Origin: Crenothrix polyspora | Lineage (GTDB): Bacteria; Pseudomonadota; Gammaproteobacteria; Methylococcales; Methylomonadaceae | Assembly: GCA_945903675.1 (NCBI GenBank) | Contig: CAMDOP010000101.1 | Span: 1 to 10,226, forward strand | DNA: 10,226 nucleotides | Reading direction: 5' to 3' | Shown: one piece after another, positions 1 to 7,711 of the stretch | How positions within the stretch are numbered: the stretch's first letter is position 1 | Layout of the letters: every line of letters begins with the position of its first letter | Notes under the pieces: generated by a model | What the model saw: the letters and a program-made list of their open reading frames with translations, nothing else | Databases searched by the model: none | Told to the model about the DNA's origin: nothing | Made by a program: the position numbers and the translations under genes

Positions 1-1
1 A

Positions 2-100
2 GTTGTTAATGAAGGCATTTTCGTAACTCAAGACATTAATCCACAATCAAACTGCGGCACTATTGAAATGGGTAATGCTATTGTTGCGGCAATGAATTAA
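2..100 (+). CDS. C-terminal end of an unrecognised protein (partial)
   Basis: An open frame runs from the left edge to a TAA stop at 98-100 and gives 32 residues ending in GNAIVAAMN. A single cysteine lies in the segment SNCGTIEMG. The frame is stop-free and its composition looks coding, and a strong hairpin with a T-rich tail follows 30 bases after the stop, as expected at the end of a transcription unit. I do not recognise the family from this tail, and no transmembrane stretch or catalytic motif is visible in it. It is cut by the window edge, so its start and function cannot be judged. Confidence 0.6.
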   Translation, partial: VVNEGIFVTQDINPQSNCGTIEMGNAIVAAMN

Positions 101-119
101 GGTAAGACGCAATAATAAA

Positions 120-226
120 CCCCCCATTTTCATAGGATGTGCTGTACGATAGTGAAGCGCATCATGCCTATAAAGCGATGCACTTCAGGTTGCTCAGCAC
201 ATCCTATGGGGTATTTTATTTTTTGC
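120..226 (+). terminator. REP-type double hairpin acting as probable terminator
   Basis: A perfect 14-base inverted repeat (131-144 with 195-208, beginning CATAGGATGTGCTG) encloses a second stem (153-163 with 177-187, 10 of 11 bases paired). A run of six C at 120-125 faces GGGG at 208-211, and the right arm is followed by TATTTTATTTTTT. This suits rho-independent termination of the upstream gene. Each arm also resembles a REP unit (GATGTGCT paired with AGCGCATC), so this is probably a pair of inverted REP elements that serves as a terminator. Confidence 0.65.
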
Positions 227-244
227 GAGTTACCTAAATTGTAT

Positions 245-286
245 GCTTAGAAGGGTATGTGAATTACTGCATGCTCTTCTCTAAGC
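245..286. repeat. Imperfect hairpin upstream of dedA-family gene
   Basis: GCTTAGAAG (245-253) can pair with CTTCTCTAAGC (276-286) with a two-base bulge. It lies about 90 bases before the DedA-family start. No clear promoter or T-run accompanies it, so its role (leader structure or operator) is open. Confidence 0.3.
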
Positions 287-377
287 TATGGTATGTTAAT
301 ATAACTTTTTTGTTTTTCACCTGCATGTAAGAAAATGATTGCGATGAAAGCACACCCTCAGCGGAATTAATTATTTT

Positions 378-968
378 ATGGAAGATCTATTCATCGGTTG
401 GCTCAAAGAGTACGGTTATGTCATTTTATTTCTATGGAGCATCATAGAAGGTGAAATGGGCTTAATTATGGGCGGCATTATGGCTCATACCGGCGACATG
501 GATTATTTCTTAACCGTTTTTATAGCAGGCTTAGGTGGCTTCACTGGCGATCAAATCTATTTTTACATAGGCCGAATGAACAAAGGCTATATTCAACGAA
601 AGCTCTATACTCAACGACGCAAATTCGCCATCGCTCATTTGCTATTAAAAAAATACGGCTGGCCTATTATTTTTATGCAGCGCTATATGTATGGTTTACG
701 TACCGTCATTCCTATGTCGATAGGTATTACCAAATACTCCGCTAAAAAATTCGCCCTCATCAATCTAATTAGTGCTTGGGTATGGGCTGCTATTACTATA
801 ACGCCTGCTTATATTTATGGTGATGAAATATTAAGTTTGTTGGCCGAAGCTAAAGAACACTGGTATCTGGCATTACCGATAGCAGGTGGTTTTCTTTATG
901 GTATACATGCCTATTTTAAAAGACTAGAACGATACTTCTTAGAAAAAAGAAACAATCGCCACAACTAA
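378..968 (+). CDS. DedA family membrane protein (VTT/SNARE-associated domain)
   Basis: This 196-residue inner-membrane protein belongs to the DedA/VTT family, whose members are linked to lipid-carrier flipping, membrane-potential maintenance and envelope integrity. What shows it: an N-terminal hydrophobic segment (about 12-36) carrying the acidic motif SIIEGEMG (E24, E26), the family signature GDQIYFYIGR (57-66), and the motif MQRYMYGLRTVIPMSIGI (100-117) with the paired arginines R102 and R108 typical of DedA proteins. Two more membrane segments follow (about 125-147 and 160-180), then a short basic tail. The length is normal for the family. The start at 378 is the first ATG in this frame with a possible ribosome site (GCGGA, 361-365), though the site is weak and 12 bases away. 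The gene stands alone, with a terminator upstream and 284 bases to glgP. Its substrate cannot be told from sequence, so no specific symbol is given. Confidence 0.88.
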   Translation: MEDLFIGWLKEYGYVILFLWSIIEGEMGLIMGGIMAHTGDMDYFLTVFIAGLGGFTGDQIYFYIGRMNKGYIQRKLYTQRRKFAIAHLLLKKYGWPIIFMQRYMYGLRTVIPMSIGITKYSAKKFALINLISAWVWAAITITPAYIYGDEILSLLAEAKEHWYLALPIAGGFLYGIHAYFKRLERYFLEKRNNRHN

Positions 969-1252
969 ACCATAAAGCTAGCTTAAAACAAACTATTGCC
1001 ACATAGTTATATCCTAGAACATTTGATCACAAAGCTGCTCTGACCTTAAGAGTAGCTAAGAGACACGGAAATATCGCGACTACCAATCAACTAATTAATT
1101 TAGCTAGACAATATAAAGCAATTACATTTTGACAGCTAAGTAATGTTATGATGTTACATAAGGCTTATAACACTGACTACTTAAGCATACCAAAGACACC
1201 TTAAATTAATACCATTTCTAAAAAATTACTTTGTTTTTATTAGGATACAATT
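969..1252. other. Intergenic region before glgP
   Basis: These 284 bases are AT-rich and hold no convincing gene. A near-perfect -35 box TTGACA sits at 1129-1134, but the best -10 candidate, TATGAT (1147-1152), is only 12 bases away, so I do not call a promoter. A palindrome AAGCTAGCTT lies at 975-984, just after the DedA-family stop. The glgP leader most likely starts somewhere in 1130-1200. Confidence 0.4.
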
Positions 1253-3763
1253 ATGCCGACCAATAAATACGTTAAAAGCAAACCAAAGCTATCCATCACA
1301 AACCTTCCTAATAAAGGTATTAAAAAAGTCGATTTTATTGATGATTTCAAACAGTACTATGTGCATTTACTTGGGCGAGATGAAAATTGTCGATCACCTT
1401 TTTATGCAAGCTCGGCTTTATCATTAGTTATACGTGATCGTTTGATGGAACACTGGAACATTACTCATCAAACCTACAGCAAAAACGACTGTAGACGCGG
1501 CTATTACCTGTCAATGGAATTTCTAATGGGCCGCACTTTAAGCAATGCCATGTTAAATTTAGGCGTTACCGATACCGTTACTAAAGCCATGTATGATCTG
1601 GGTATCGAATTAGAGGAATTAATTAGTAGCGAGCAAGATGCTGGCTTAGGTAATGGTGGCCTAGGACGATTAGCGGCTTGTTTTTTAGATAGCTGTGCCA
1701 CCCTACAACTTCCTATCTTAGGCTATGGTCTACGTTATGAATATGGCATGTTTACGCAAACCATCGTTAATGGTGAACAAGTTGAAAAACCTGATCATTG
1801 GTTGCGTCATGGTAATGTTTGGGAAATTGAACGACTTGAATATTCACATACCATCAAGTTTGGTGGCCACACCGAAACAACAACTGACGATGACGGGCAC
1901 TCAAAACATACTTGGATAGAAACATCTAATGTACTGGCTGTCCCTTTTGATACCCCGATACCAGGCTATCAAAATGGCACTGTTAATACCTTACGCTTAT
2001 GGAAATCTGTCGCGACTGAAGAATTTAATTTAGATGAGTTTAATGCAGGCGACTATGCAGAAGCTGTTGCCGCAAAAAACACCGCAGAAAACATTACCAT
2101 GGTCTTATATCCTAATGATGCCAATGAAAATGGAAAAGAGCTTAGGTTACGCCAGCAATATTTTCTGGCTTCAGCTAGCCTACAAGATGTTCTGGCTCAC
2201 TGGACAGGTATTCATGGTAATAATTTTACACGCTTTGCTGAAAAAAATTGTTTTCAGTTAAATGATACGCATCCTAGTATCGCTATTGCAGAATTAATGC
2301 GTTTATTGGTAGATATTCACCATTTAAGTTGGAATGAAGCTTGGATTATTACAAAAAATACCATGGCTTATACCAATCACACCTTATTACCAGAAGCATT
2401 GGAAAGATGGTCAGTTAAATTAATGCAGCGTTTATTACCAAGATTAATGGAAATTATTTTTGAAATTAACGCGCAGTTTATGACTGATGTTTCAAGTCAT
2501 TGGCCTGGTGATGGCGAACGATTACGTAAAATGTCTATCATTGAAGAGGGTCATGAACAACAGGTCAGAATGGCTCATCTCGCCATAGTCGGAAGTTTTT
2601 CCGTAAATGGCGTTGCACAACTACATACCCAGTTATTACAACAAGGCTTATTTAGTGATTTTTATGCTTTTTGGCCACATAAGTTCAATAATAAAACGAA
2701 TGGCGTAACGCCAAGACGCTGGTTAGCTGCCTGTAATCCAGAATTAGCCAGTCTTATAAGCGCAACCATAGGCGATGGCTGGATAACAGATTTGTCGCAG
2801 TTAAAAAAACTAGAACCCTATGCTGAAGATGCTCAATTCAGAAAGCAATGGCGTGCTATTAAACAAGCGGCAAAACAAAGCTTAATCGACTATAAAAAAG
2901 CTAATCATGAAACTGAATTACATTTAAATGTTGATGCCATCTTCGATATGCAAGTTAAACGCATACATGAATATAAGCGCCAATTATTGAATGTACTCCA
3001 TGTTATTCATCTATATAACCGCATTAAAAAAGGCGATACTGAAAATTGGGTAGCCCGATGTGTATTAATTGGCGGTAAAGCGGCACCGGGTTACCGCATG
3101 GCAAAAAAGGTCATTAAGTTAATCAATAACGTGGCTCAGATCATTAATTCAGATCCAGATGTAGGCGATAAATTAGCCTTGCTTTTTTTATCCGATTATC
3201 GGGTTTCAGCCATGGAAAAGATATGTCCAGGGGCAGACTTGTCAGAACAAATATCTACAGCGGGTAAAGAAGCGTCTGGCACAGGCAATATGAAGCTAAT
3301 GATGAATGGCGCTATCACTATAGGCACGCTAGATGGAGCCAATATTGAAATTCGTGAAGAAGTCGGTGAAAAGAACTTTTTTCTGTTTGGCTTAACAGAA
3401 GAACAAATTGAATCTAGACGAAAGCATTACAACCCTCTAGCTATAATCGACCATGACAATGATTTAAAAGACGTTTTACATCTCTTGGAGTCAGGCCACT
3501 TCAATCAATTCGAACCAGGACTATTTGATGATGTGATTAGCTCTATTAAAAACCCACATGATCCATGGATGACTATTGCTGATTTTAGAAGTTATATTGA
3601 TGCTCAAAAACGTGTTGAAGAGGCTTACCTAGACCAAGAGCGCTGGACTAAAATGAGTATCATTAATTGTGCGAATAGCGGTAAGTTTTCTACTGATCGT
3701 ACCATTAACGAATATAACAATGAAATTTGGAAACTAAAACCACAGCCACTCAACCCACAATAA
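1253..3763 (+). CDS. glgP: Glycogen/starch/alpha-glucan phosphorylase
   Basis: This is a GT35-family phosphorylase that removes glucose units from alpha-1,4-glucan ends with phosphate, giving glucose-1-phosphate in the cytoplasm. At 836 residues it is slightly longer than E. coli GlgP (about 815), the excess being a basic N-terminal extension of roughly 25 residues before the homologous region begins near DDFKQYYV. Diagnostic stretches include LGNGGLGRLAACF (132-144), GYGLRYEYGMF, QLNDTHPSIAIAELMR, FDMQVKRIHEYKRQ and the pyridoxal-phosphate site EASGTGNMK, in which K681 should form the Schiff base. A good ribosome site AGGA (1242-1245) lies 7 bases before the ATG. No other glycogen genes are visible: glgP is followed 169 bases later by a DUF502 gene, so it looks monocistronic. 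The frame is intact and complete. Maltodextrin and glycogen enzymes cannot be separated by eye, but the overall match favours GlgP. Confidence 0.96.
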   Translation: MPTNKYVKSKPKLSITNLPNKGIKKVDFIDDFKQYYVHLLGRDENCRSPFYASSALSLVIRDRLMEHWNITHQTYSKNDCRRGYYLSMEFLMGRTLSNAMLNLGVTDTVTKAMYDLGIELEELISSEQDAGLGNGGLGRLAACFLDSCATLQLPILGYGLRYEYGMFTQTIVNGEQVEKPDHWLRHGNVWEIERLEYSHTIKFGGHTETTTDDDGHSKHTWIETSNVLAVPFDTPIPGYQNGTVNTLRLWKSVATEEFNLDEFNAGDYAEAVAAKNTAENITMVLYPNDANENGKELRLRQQYFLASASLQDVLAHWTGIHGNNFTRFAEKNCFQLNDTHPSIAIAELMRLLVDIHHLSWNEAWIITKNTMAYTNHTLLPEALERWSVKLMQRLLPRLMEIIFEINAQFMTDVSSHWPGDGERLRKMSIIEEGHEQQVRMAHLAIVGSFSVNGVAQLHTQLLQQGLFSDFYAFWPHKFNNKTNGVTPRRWLAACNPELASLISATIGDGWITDLSQLKKLEPYAEDAQFRKQWRAIKQAAKQSLIDYKKANHETELHLNVDAIFDMQVKRIHEYKRQLLNVLHVIHLYNRIKKGDTENWVARCVLIGGKAAPGYRMAKKVIKLINNVAQIINSDPDVGDKLALLFLSDYRVSAMEKICPGADLSEQISTAGKEASGTGNMKLMMNGAITIGTLDGANIEIREEVGEKNFFLFGLTEEQIESRRKHYNPLAIIDHDNDLKDVLHLLESGHFNQFEPGLFDDVISSIKNPHDPWMTIADFRSYIDAQKRVEEAYLDQERWTKMSIINCANSGKFSTDRTINEYNNEIWKLKPQPLNPQ

Positions 3764-3828
3764 ACAGGGCAACTAAAGCTAATCAATATGTCATTTGTTA
3801 TATTTGCGCTCACTTAATATTCGAATAG

Positions 3829-3863
3829 ATGGTTATTTAACAAAGAAAATGTTATATAACCAT
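3829..3863 (+). terminator. Possible glgP terminator hairpin
   Basis: Arms 3829-3841 and 3851-3863 (ATGGTTATTTAAC against GTTATATAACCAT) pair at 12 of 13 positions around a 9-base A-rich loop, followed by TCCTTT. The hairpin lies 66 bases after the glgP stop. The stem is AT-rich and the T-run short, so termination is plausible but not certain. Confidence 0.4.
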
Positions 3864-3866
3864 TCC

Positions 3867-3894
3867 TTTAATTATTTGTACCACTACATATAAT
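3867..3894 (+). promoter_or_regulatory. Candidate promoter for the DUF502 gene
   Basis: A perfect -10 box TATAAT is at 3889-3894, with a weak -35 (TTTAAT, 3867-3872) 16 bases upstream. It sits just after the glgP terminator candidate and 38 bases before the DUF502 start, a sensible place for a separate promoter. Confidence 0.45.
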
Positions 3895-3932
3895 TTAGTC
3901 AATATAAGAATAATAAAAGAATAGGACATAAA

Positions 3933-4523
3933 ATGAATGATTATATTAAAAAAATCTTGAATGATTTTCTGATTGGTGTTTTTGCAGTTATACCTATAGT
4001 GGTTGTTTTACAAATCATCCTCTTTGTACAAAGCTTGGTTTCTGATTTATTTCAAGTGGTCTATGGTTTTGCAGATAGCTATCTTTATACCGCTATCGTT
4101 TTCGTGGTCAGCTTTATACTATTAATATCCATAGGTAATACCATCGTAAAAAAAGGTCGCTCTTGGGTGATTAGTGTCTTTGATTATGTTATTGCTAGAA
4201 TTCCTTTTTTGAACACTATTTATCGTGTGCTTAAAAAAGTCATTAATATGATCTCATCGCGCGAACAAACCATGGCTAAGGAAGTGGTTTATGTTGAGTA
4301 TCCCAAAGACGGGATATGGGTGCCAGCCTATGTGACTAATAAACATGAAAATAAATATGTGTTATTTATCCCTACTTCTCCTAATCCAACCTCAGGGTTT
4401 ACGGTAATCGTCGATAAATCAAAATTAATAACCTCATCCATGAATATTGAAGAGGCCACTAGCTTCATAGTCAGCGTGGGTGTTGATTATAATAAAGTCT
4501 CAGAAGCTATTGATTTACCTTAA
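3933..4523 (+). CDS. DUF502 family inner-membrane protein
   Basis: This 196-residue protein matches the DUF502 family of uncharacterised membrane proteins. Two hydrophobic segments (about 12-34 and 50-70) precede a soluble domain. The family pattern is clear: RIPFLNTIYRVLKKV after the second segment, VVYVEYPKDGIWVPAYVT, and the hallmark PTSPNPTSGF (NPTSG at 151-155), followed by a short MNIEEATSFIVSVGV segment. The length is in the usual range. A ribosome site AGGA (3923-3926) lies 6 bases before the ATG, so the start is well supported. The gene has its own promoter candidate and ends convergently with yaiL across a REP hairpin. The family has no firmly established biochemical function that I can name, and context here (glgP upstream) does not suggest one. 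Confidence 0.88.
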   Translation: MNDYIKKILNDFLIGVFAVIPIVVVLQIILFVQSLVSDLFQVVYGFADSYLYTAIVFVVSFILLISIGNTIVKKGRSWVISVFDYVIARIPFLNTIYRVLKKVINMISSREQTMAKEVVYVEYPKDGIWVPAYVTNKHENKYVLFIPTSPNPTSGFTVIVDKSKLITSSMNIEEATSFIVSVGVDYNKVSEAIDLP

Positions 4524-4546
4524 CCCAGCATAGATTAGGTAAGATA

Positions 4547-4583
4547 GTAGGATGGGTTTCGTTAAGCACTGTAGCCATCCTAC
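4547..4583. repeat. REP-like palindrome between convergent genes
   Basis: GTAGGATGG (4547-4555) pairs perfectly with CCATCCTAC (4575-4583) around a 19-base loop. An outer six-base pair (GGTAAG 4538-4543 with CTTACC 4592-4597) extends into the yaiL stop. The GTAG head is typical of REP elements mobilised by RAYT proteins. Its place between convergent stops also fits a bidirectional terminator, although T-runs are short. Confidence 0.6.
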
Positions 4584-4592
4584 TTTAAAACC

Positions 4593-5147
4593 TTACCACA
4601 TCAAATCATCAGGAATTTCAAAGGCGGCATAAGGATCATTTTGATTATCAACAGTCGCAGTGCTCTGCTCGTTATGAACGATCACACTAAAGGCATCTCG
4701 TAGACTTATCTTTTTTGCTACCTCAGAATCTATAACTTCGAAGTTTTTACCCAGTTTTACTATAGCTAATCGACCTTTAATAAGTGCGTCACGCATAGCT
4801 TCAGAAACATATAGCGTTTTTACTTTATTTTCATCAGTAAAATGATACGCCAAGCCATCAGCATCTTTGGGTTGCTTGTTAAGTTCAATCAATTGCTTAA
4901 CCTGTGCTTTCAAATGTTTCTGCTCTTCTTGCTGTTTAATTTGCAGATTTAATGCACGGTCTCTTTCAACTTTTTCAGCTAAGGTTTTTTGTACTAGCTC
5001 TTTAGCTTCATCGACAACAGCTATATTATTATTACGTTTTAAGTGCTCTTGTTTATATTTATCAGACTTAATGTTTTTAGCTTTGGCTGAACTCACTAAA
5101 CCAGACTTTAATAATTGTTCCTGCAATGATAATTTTTGTTTACTCAT
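4593..5147 (-). CDS. yaiL: DUF2058 family protein, YaiL-like
   Basis: This 184-residue soluble protein is an ortholog of E. coli YaiL (DUF2058, sometimes labelled nucleoprotein/polynucleotide-associated enzyme). It begins with the family signature KLSLQEQLLKSGLVSSAKAK. A highly charged, probably coiled-coil stretch follows (about 25-90), then the conserved core AQVKQLIELN, YHFTDENKVKTLYVSE and LIKGRLAIVKL, and it ends in the characteristic PDDLMW. The length matches E. coli YaiL closely. The start at 5147 matches the family N-terminus; the upstream AGAG/AGGT is only a modest ribosome site. It is the last gene of the minus-strand run rhlE-queG-yaiL, 97 bases after the full-length queG stop, so it may be co-transcribed or have its own promoter. 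Its molecular role is not well established; an RNA- or nucleoprotein-related role is only a family annotation. Confidence 0.9.
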   Translation of the reverse strand: MSKQKLSLQEQLLKSGLVSSAKAKNIKSDKYKQEHLKRNNNIAVVDEAKELVQKTLAEKVERDRALNLQIKQQEEQKHLKAQVKQLIELNKQPKDADGLAYHFTDENKVKTLYVSEAMRDALIKGRLAIVKLGKNFEVIDSEVAKKISLRDAFSVIVHNEQSTATVDNQNDPYAAFEIPDDLMW

Positions 5148-5244
5148 GACCTGACTCTTATACTTATCTAACTAAATAGGGTATTGATTATTTTTTAGCG
5201 TTTACTAATTCTATCGAAAAGATATTACAACTCTCCTACGCTAC

Positions 5245-5325
5245 TCAGCGCTTTTGTTGTTGCTGTTCCAACGCCCATTGCACATGCTCTTTAACTAGGC
5301 CGGAAGGATGGTTTAGTTTATTAGT
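5245..5325 (-). pseudogene. queG: Detached in-frame C-terminal tail of queG
   Basis: Directly after the queG TGA (5326-5328) the same reading frame continues for 26 codons, TNKLNHPS then GLVKEHVQWALEQQQQKR, to a second TGA at 5245-5247. This tail looks like the normal end of QueG (compare EHIEWAIAQQIEKR-type endings in E. coli, recalled from memory) and would complete the HEAT-like C-terminal repeat. The TGA stands where relatives usually have leucine, so a single TTA to TGA change would explain it. The tail is probably untranslated now, unless the TGA is read through or is a sequencing error. Confidence 0.75.
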
Positions 5326-6357
5326 TCAGGCCTCAACAATAACGTCTGATCTAGGCGCATTACCTAAGGCAACTGCAATATTTCTTAACCAACGTTCATG
5401 ACCGATACGACGTATGGCAGACCCTTCGGTCTTTACCAAAAACAGCGCTTCACTCCAAGCAAAAACCGCCAGTAATTGTTGGCTATTTAATTGCTGCCTA
5501 GGATTAAAGTCGTGCTCTGCAGTTATTTTTGCATAACGATTCCACGGACAGATAATCTGACAATCATCACAGCCATAAATACGATTACCAATCAGCGCTC
5601 TTAAATCAACAGGAATTGAACCTTGCAACTCAATAGTTAAATAAGACACACAACGTCTCGCATCAACCTGATAAGGTGCAACTATAGCCTGAGTTGGGCA
5701 AATACTTAAACACGCGGTACAACTGCCACAATGCGCCGTGGTTTGCTCATCAATAGGCAGCGGTAAATCAGTAAACAACTCCCCCAAGAAAAACCAAGAG
5801 CCGGCTTTACGATTTATTAAATTAGAATGCTTACCAATCCAACCCAAACCCGCTTTTTCGGCTAAGGCTTTTTCCAATACCGGTGCAGTATCTACAAAAG
5901 CACGCATGCTTAATGGTTCAGCATCAGACTTACATGCTGCTTGTATTTTATCTGCGAGTTTTTGTAAGCGGTTGCGCATCATTTTATGATAATCGCGACC
6001 TAAAGCGTAGCGTGAAATGTAAGCTGAAGTTGGATCATCTAAACTCTGCTGCATGGCAAGCGCTGTATCAGACTGATAATCCATGCGTACCGAAATAACC
6101 CTTAGCGTACCTTCATGCAATAACTCAGGATGACTGCGCTTAAGGCCATGACGCTGCATATAATCCATGTTGCCATGAAAGTCTTGCGCCAGCCAGTTTT
6201 GTAAATGACTTTCTGCAACCGACAAGTCGGTATCAGTAATACCGACTTGTTGAAAGCCCAACTCCACGCCCCACTGTTTGATTTGTAGGGCTAGATCGGC
6301 CAGTTCTGAACTAGTCAGGCTACAGCTTAAATCAAGATCTTGTTCTTGGTTTAGCAT
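5326..6357 (-). CDS. queG: Epoxyqueuosine reductase, with premature stop near C-terminus
   Basis: QueG reduces epoxyqueuosine to queuosine at the tRNA wobble position, using cobalamin and two [4Fe-4S] clusters. Strong matches to E. coli QueG include IKQWGVELGFQQVGITDTD, GTLRVISVRMDY, SRYALGRDYHKMMRNRL, AEKAGLGWIGKHSNL, the ferredoxin-like CGSCTACLSICP (C210, C213, C216, C220), RRCVSYLTIELQG (C236), NRIYGCDDCQIICPWN (C263, C266, C270) and EGSAIRRIGHERWLRNIAVALGNAP. I place the start at 6357 (MLNQEQD): the frame stays open to an ATG at 6489, but the extra 44 residues lie inside rhlE and do not look like QueG. The 343-residue product ends at TGA 5326-5328, some 27 residues short, and the missing tail is still present in frame downstream. 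All cluster and cofactor regions are retained, so activity is possible. No good ribosome site is visible; translation is probably coupled to rhlE, which it overlaps by 26 bases. Confidence 0.93.
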   Translation of the reverse strand: MLNQEQDLDLSCSLTSSELADLALQIKQWGVELGFQQVGITDTDLSVAESHLQNWLAQDFHGNMDYMQRHGLKRSHPELLHEGTLRVISVRMDYQSDTALAMQQSLDDPTSAYISRYALGRDYHKMMRNRLQKLADKIQAACKSDAEPLSMRAFVDTAPVLEKALAEKAGLGWIGKHSNLINRKAGSWFFLGELFTDLPLPIDEQTTAHCGSCTACLSICPTQAIVAPYQVDARRCVSYLTIELQGSIPVDLRALIGNRIYGCDDCQIICPWNRYAKITAEHDFNPRQQLNSQQLLAVFAWSEALFLVKTEGSAIRRIGHERWLRNIAVALGNAPRSDVIVEA

Positions 6358-7579
6358 TACCAGAAGGCTTACGTGCCTGACTGTTATTTCTGGGTGGACG
6401 TGGCGCGCGTGGTGGTTCAGGCGGCATAGGAGGAGCAACAGCTGATTGCTCAAAACCTTCAACTTGTTCACGCTTAATGGTTTTAGCAATCAATTTCTCA
6501 ACCTGACGCAAAGCACCGATTTCATCATGAGACACTAAAGAGATCGCTTGACCTTCTTCCCCTGCTCTACCAGTACGACCAAGTCTATGCACATAATCAG
6601 CCGGTGCTTTAGGTAACTCATAGTTGATAACATGCGGCAATAAAGCGATATCAATACCACGTGCAGCCACATCAGTGGCTACTAACACTCTGATTTCTCC
6701 AGCCTTAAAGCCCGCCAAAGCGCTGGTTCTTGCACCTTGACTCTTATTACCATGAATAGCCGCCGCTTTAACATTGATCTTATTGAGCTTATCCGTTAAA
6801 CGGTTAGCACCATGTTTAGTACTCGTAAAGACTAGCACTTGCTGCCAATCATTAGACTTTACCAAATGGCACAATAATTCCGCTTTGCTGGCTTTGTTAC
6901 AAAGATAAACCAGTTGCTCTACCGTTTCTGCCGCCGTATTACGTGCAGCGACTTCTATTTTGATAGGATTGACCAGTAGACCTGTGGTGAGCTTACGGAT
7001 ATCTTCTGAGAAGGTCGCAGAGAACAATAGGTTTTGACGTTTTTTGGGTAGCAAGGCGATGATTTTACGGATATCACGAATAAAGCCCATATCCAACATA
7101 CGATCCGCTTCATCTAAAACCAGTGTTTCTATTTTATCTAATTTAAGTGCATTCTGACCCACCAAATCCAACAAGCGACCGGGTGTCGCAACCAACACAT
7201 CAACGCCACCGCGTAAACGCATCATTTGTGGATTAATTTTAACGCCACCAAAAACGATTTCAGTTTTTAAACGTGGATGTAAATGTGCGCCGTACTTAAT
7301 AACTGATTCACCAACTTGAGCCGCTAATTCACGCGTAGGCGTTAGAATCAAAACTCGCACAGGACGATTAGCACCATAATTATGTTGCGACAATCGATGT
7401 AAAATAGGCAGGGCAAAACCTGCGGTTTTTCCAGTACCGGTTTGTGCGGCAGCCAATAAATCATGGCCATTTAAAACAGCGGGTATAGCTTGTAATTGGA
7501 TAGGAGAAGGTGTGGTATAACCGGCATCAGCAATGGCACGTATGAGTGGATCTGATAAACCGAGTTTGGTAAATGGCAT
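6332..7579 (-). CDS. rhlE: DEAD-box ATP-dependent RNA helicase, RhlE type
   Basis: This 415-residue helicase unwinds or remodels RNA in the cytoplasm; RhlE proteins act in ribosome maturation and RNA decay. All motifs are visible in order: Q-motif region F3 to Q28, motif I AAQTGTGKT (44-52, K51), Ia PTRELAAQV, Ib TPGRLLD, II DEAD (156-159), III SAT (187-189), LVFTSTK, ATDVAARGID and HRLGRTGRAG. The tail after about residue 380 is rich in proline, arginine and asparagine, a typical RhlE RNA-binding extension, here fairly short. The start at 7579 fits the family beginning (PFTKLGLSDPL); an AGAG about 9 bases upstream is a modest ribosome site. It heads the minus-strand run with queG, overlapping it by 26 bases. 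A long upstream region with two hairpins may be a structured leader. Assignment to RhlE rather than SrmB or DeaD rests on size and the N-terminal motif. Confidence 0.92.
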   Translation of the reverse strand: MPFTKLGLSDPLIRAIADAGYTTPSPIQLQAIPAVLNGHDLLAAAQTGTGKTAGFALPILHRLSQHNYGANRPVRVLILTPTRELAAQVGESVIKYGAHLHPRLKTEIVFGGVKINPQMMRLRGGVDVLVATPGRLLDLVGQNALKLDKIETLVLDEADRMLDMGFIRDIRKIIALLPKKRQNLLFSATFSEDIRKLTTGLLVNPIKIEVAARNTAAETVEQLVYLCNKASKAELLCHLVKSNDWQQVLVFTSTKHGANRLTDKLNKINVKAAAIHGNKSQGARTSALAGFKAGEIRVLVATDVAARGIDIALLPHVINYELPKAPADYVHRLGRTGRAGEEGQAISLVSHDEIGALRQVEKLIAKTIKREQVEGFEQSAVAPPMPPEPPRAPRPPRNNSQARKPSGNAKPRTRS

Positions 7580-7628
7580 GTATTGGGTCTCTGTGAAAGG
7601 CTGTTAGATTGGGGTAAAAAATAGTCAG

Positions 7629-7667
7629 TAACGGATGAATATATGGGTAATTCATGACTAACCGTTA
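7629..7667 (-). repeat. Interrupted inverted repeat in rhlE leader
   Basis: TAACGGATGAAT (7629-7640) pairs with ATTCAT (7650-7655) and then, after a six-base bulge, with CCGTTA (7662-7667). The loop is 9 bases. It lies about 50 bases upstream of the rhlE ATG and would form in its mRNA if transcription starts further upstream. Confidence 0.45.
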
Positions 7668-7670
7668 TTG

Positions 7671-7711
7671 ATAAAGACAGTGTTTTGGACATCAGCGATA
7701 ACACTGTTTAT
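7671..7711 (-). repeat. Hairpin in rhlE leader region
   Basis: ATAAAGACAGTGTT (7671-7684) pairs with AACACTGTTTAT (7700-7711) over 12 base pairs with one bulged G, around a 15-base loop. It is adjacent to the preceding interrupted repeat, so the two could form a two-stem leader upstream of rhlE. There is no T-run to suggest a terminator. Confidence 0.5.

Noticed and set aside
1029..1040. CRP- or FNR-like site around TTTGATCACAAA
   Set aside because: Only one half-site is recognisable; the other half of either consensus is missing.
1129..1152. Promoter formed by TTGACA and TATGAT before glgP
   Set aside because: The spacing is 12 bases, too short for a sigma-70 promoter, and no better -10 stands at 16-18 bases.
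4867..5154. 95-codon plus-strand frame rich in Cys and Ser opposite yaiL
   Set aside because: It is an antisense shadow of the well-recognised DUF2058 gene, with composition expected from the reverse of Lys/Glu-rich codons.
5326..5328. TGA in queG as a selenocysteine codon
   Set aside because: The position aligns with a leucine in relatives, is far from any redox site, and no SECIS-like hairpin is evident just downstream.
6358..6489. A longer queG start at ATG 6489
   Set aside because: The extra 44 residues overlap the rhlE coding region, show no similarity to QueG, and the family N-terminus fits a start at 6357.
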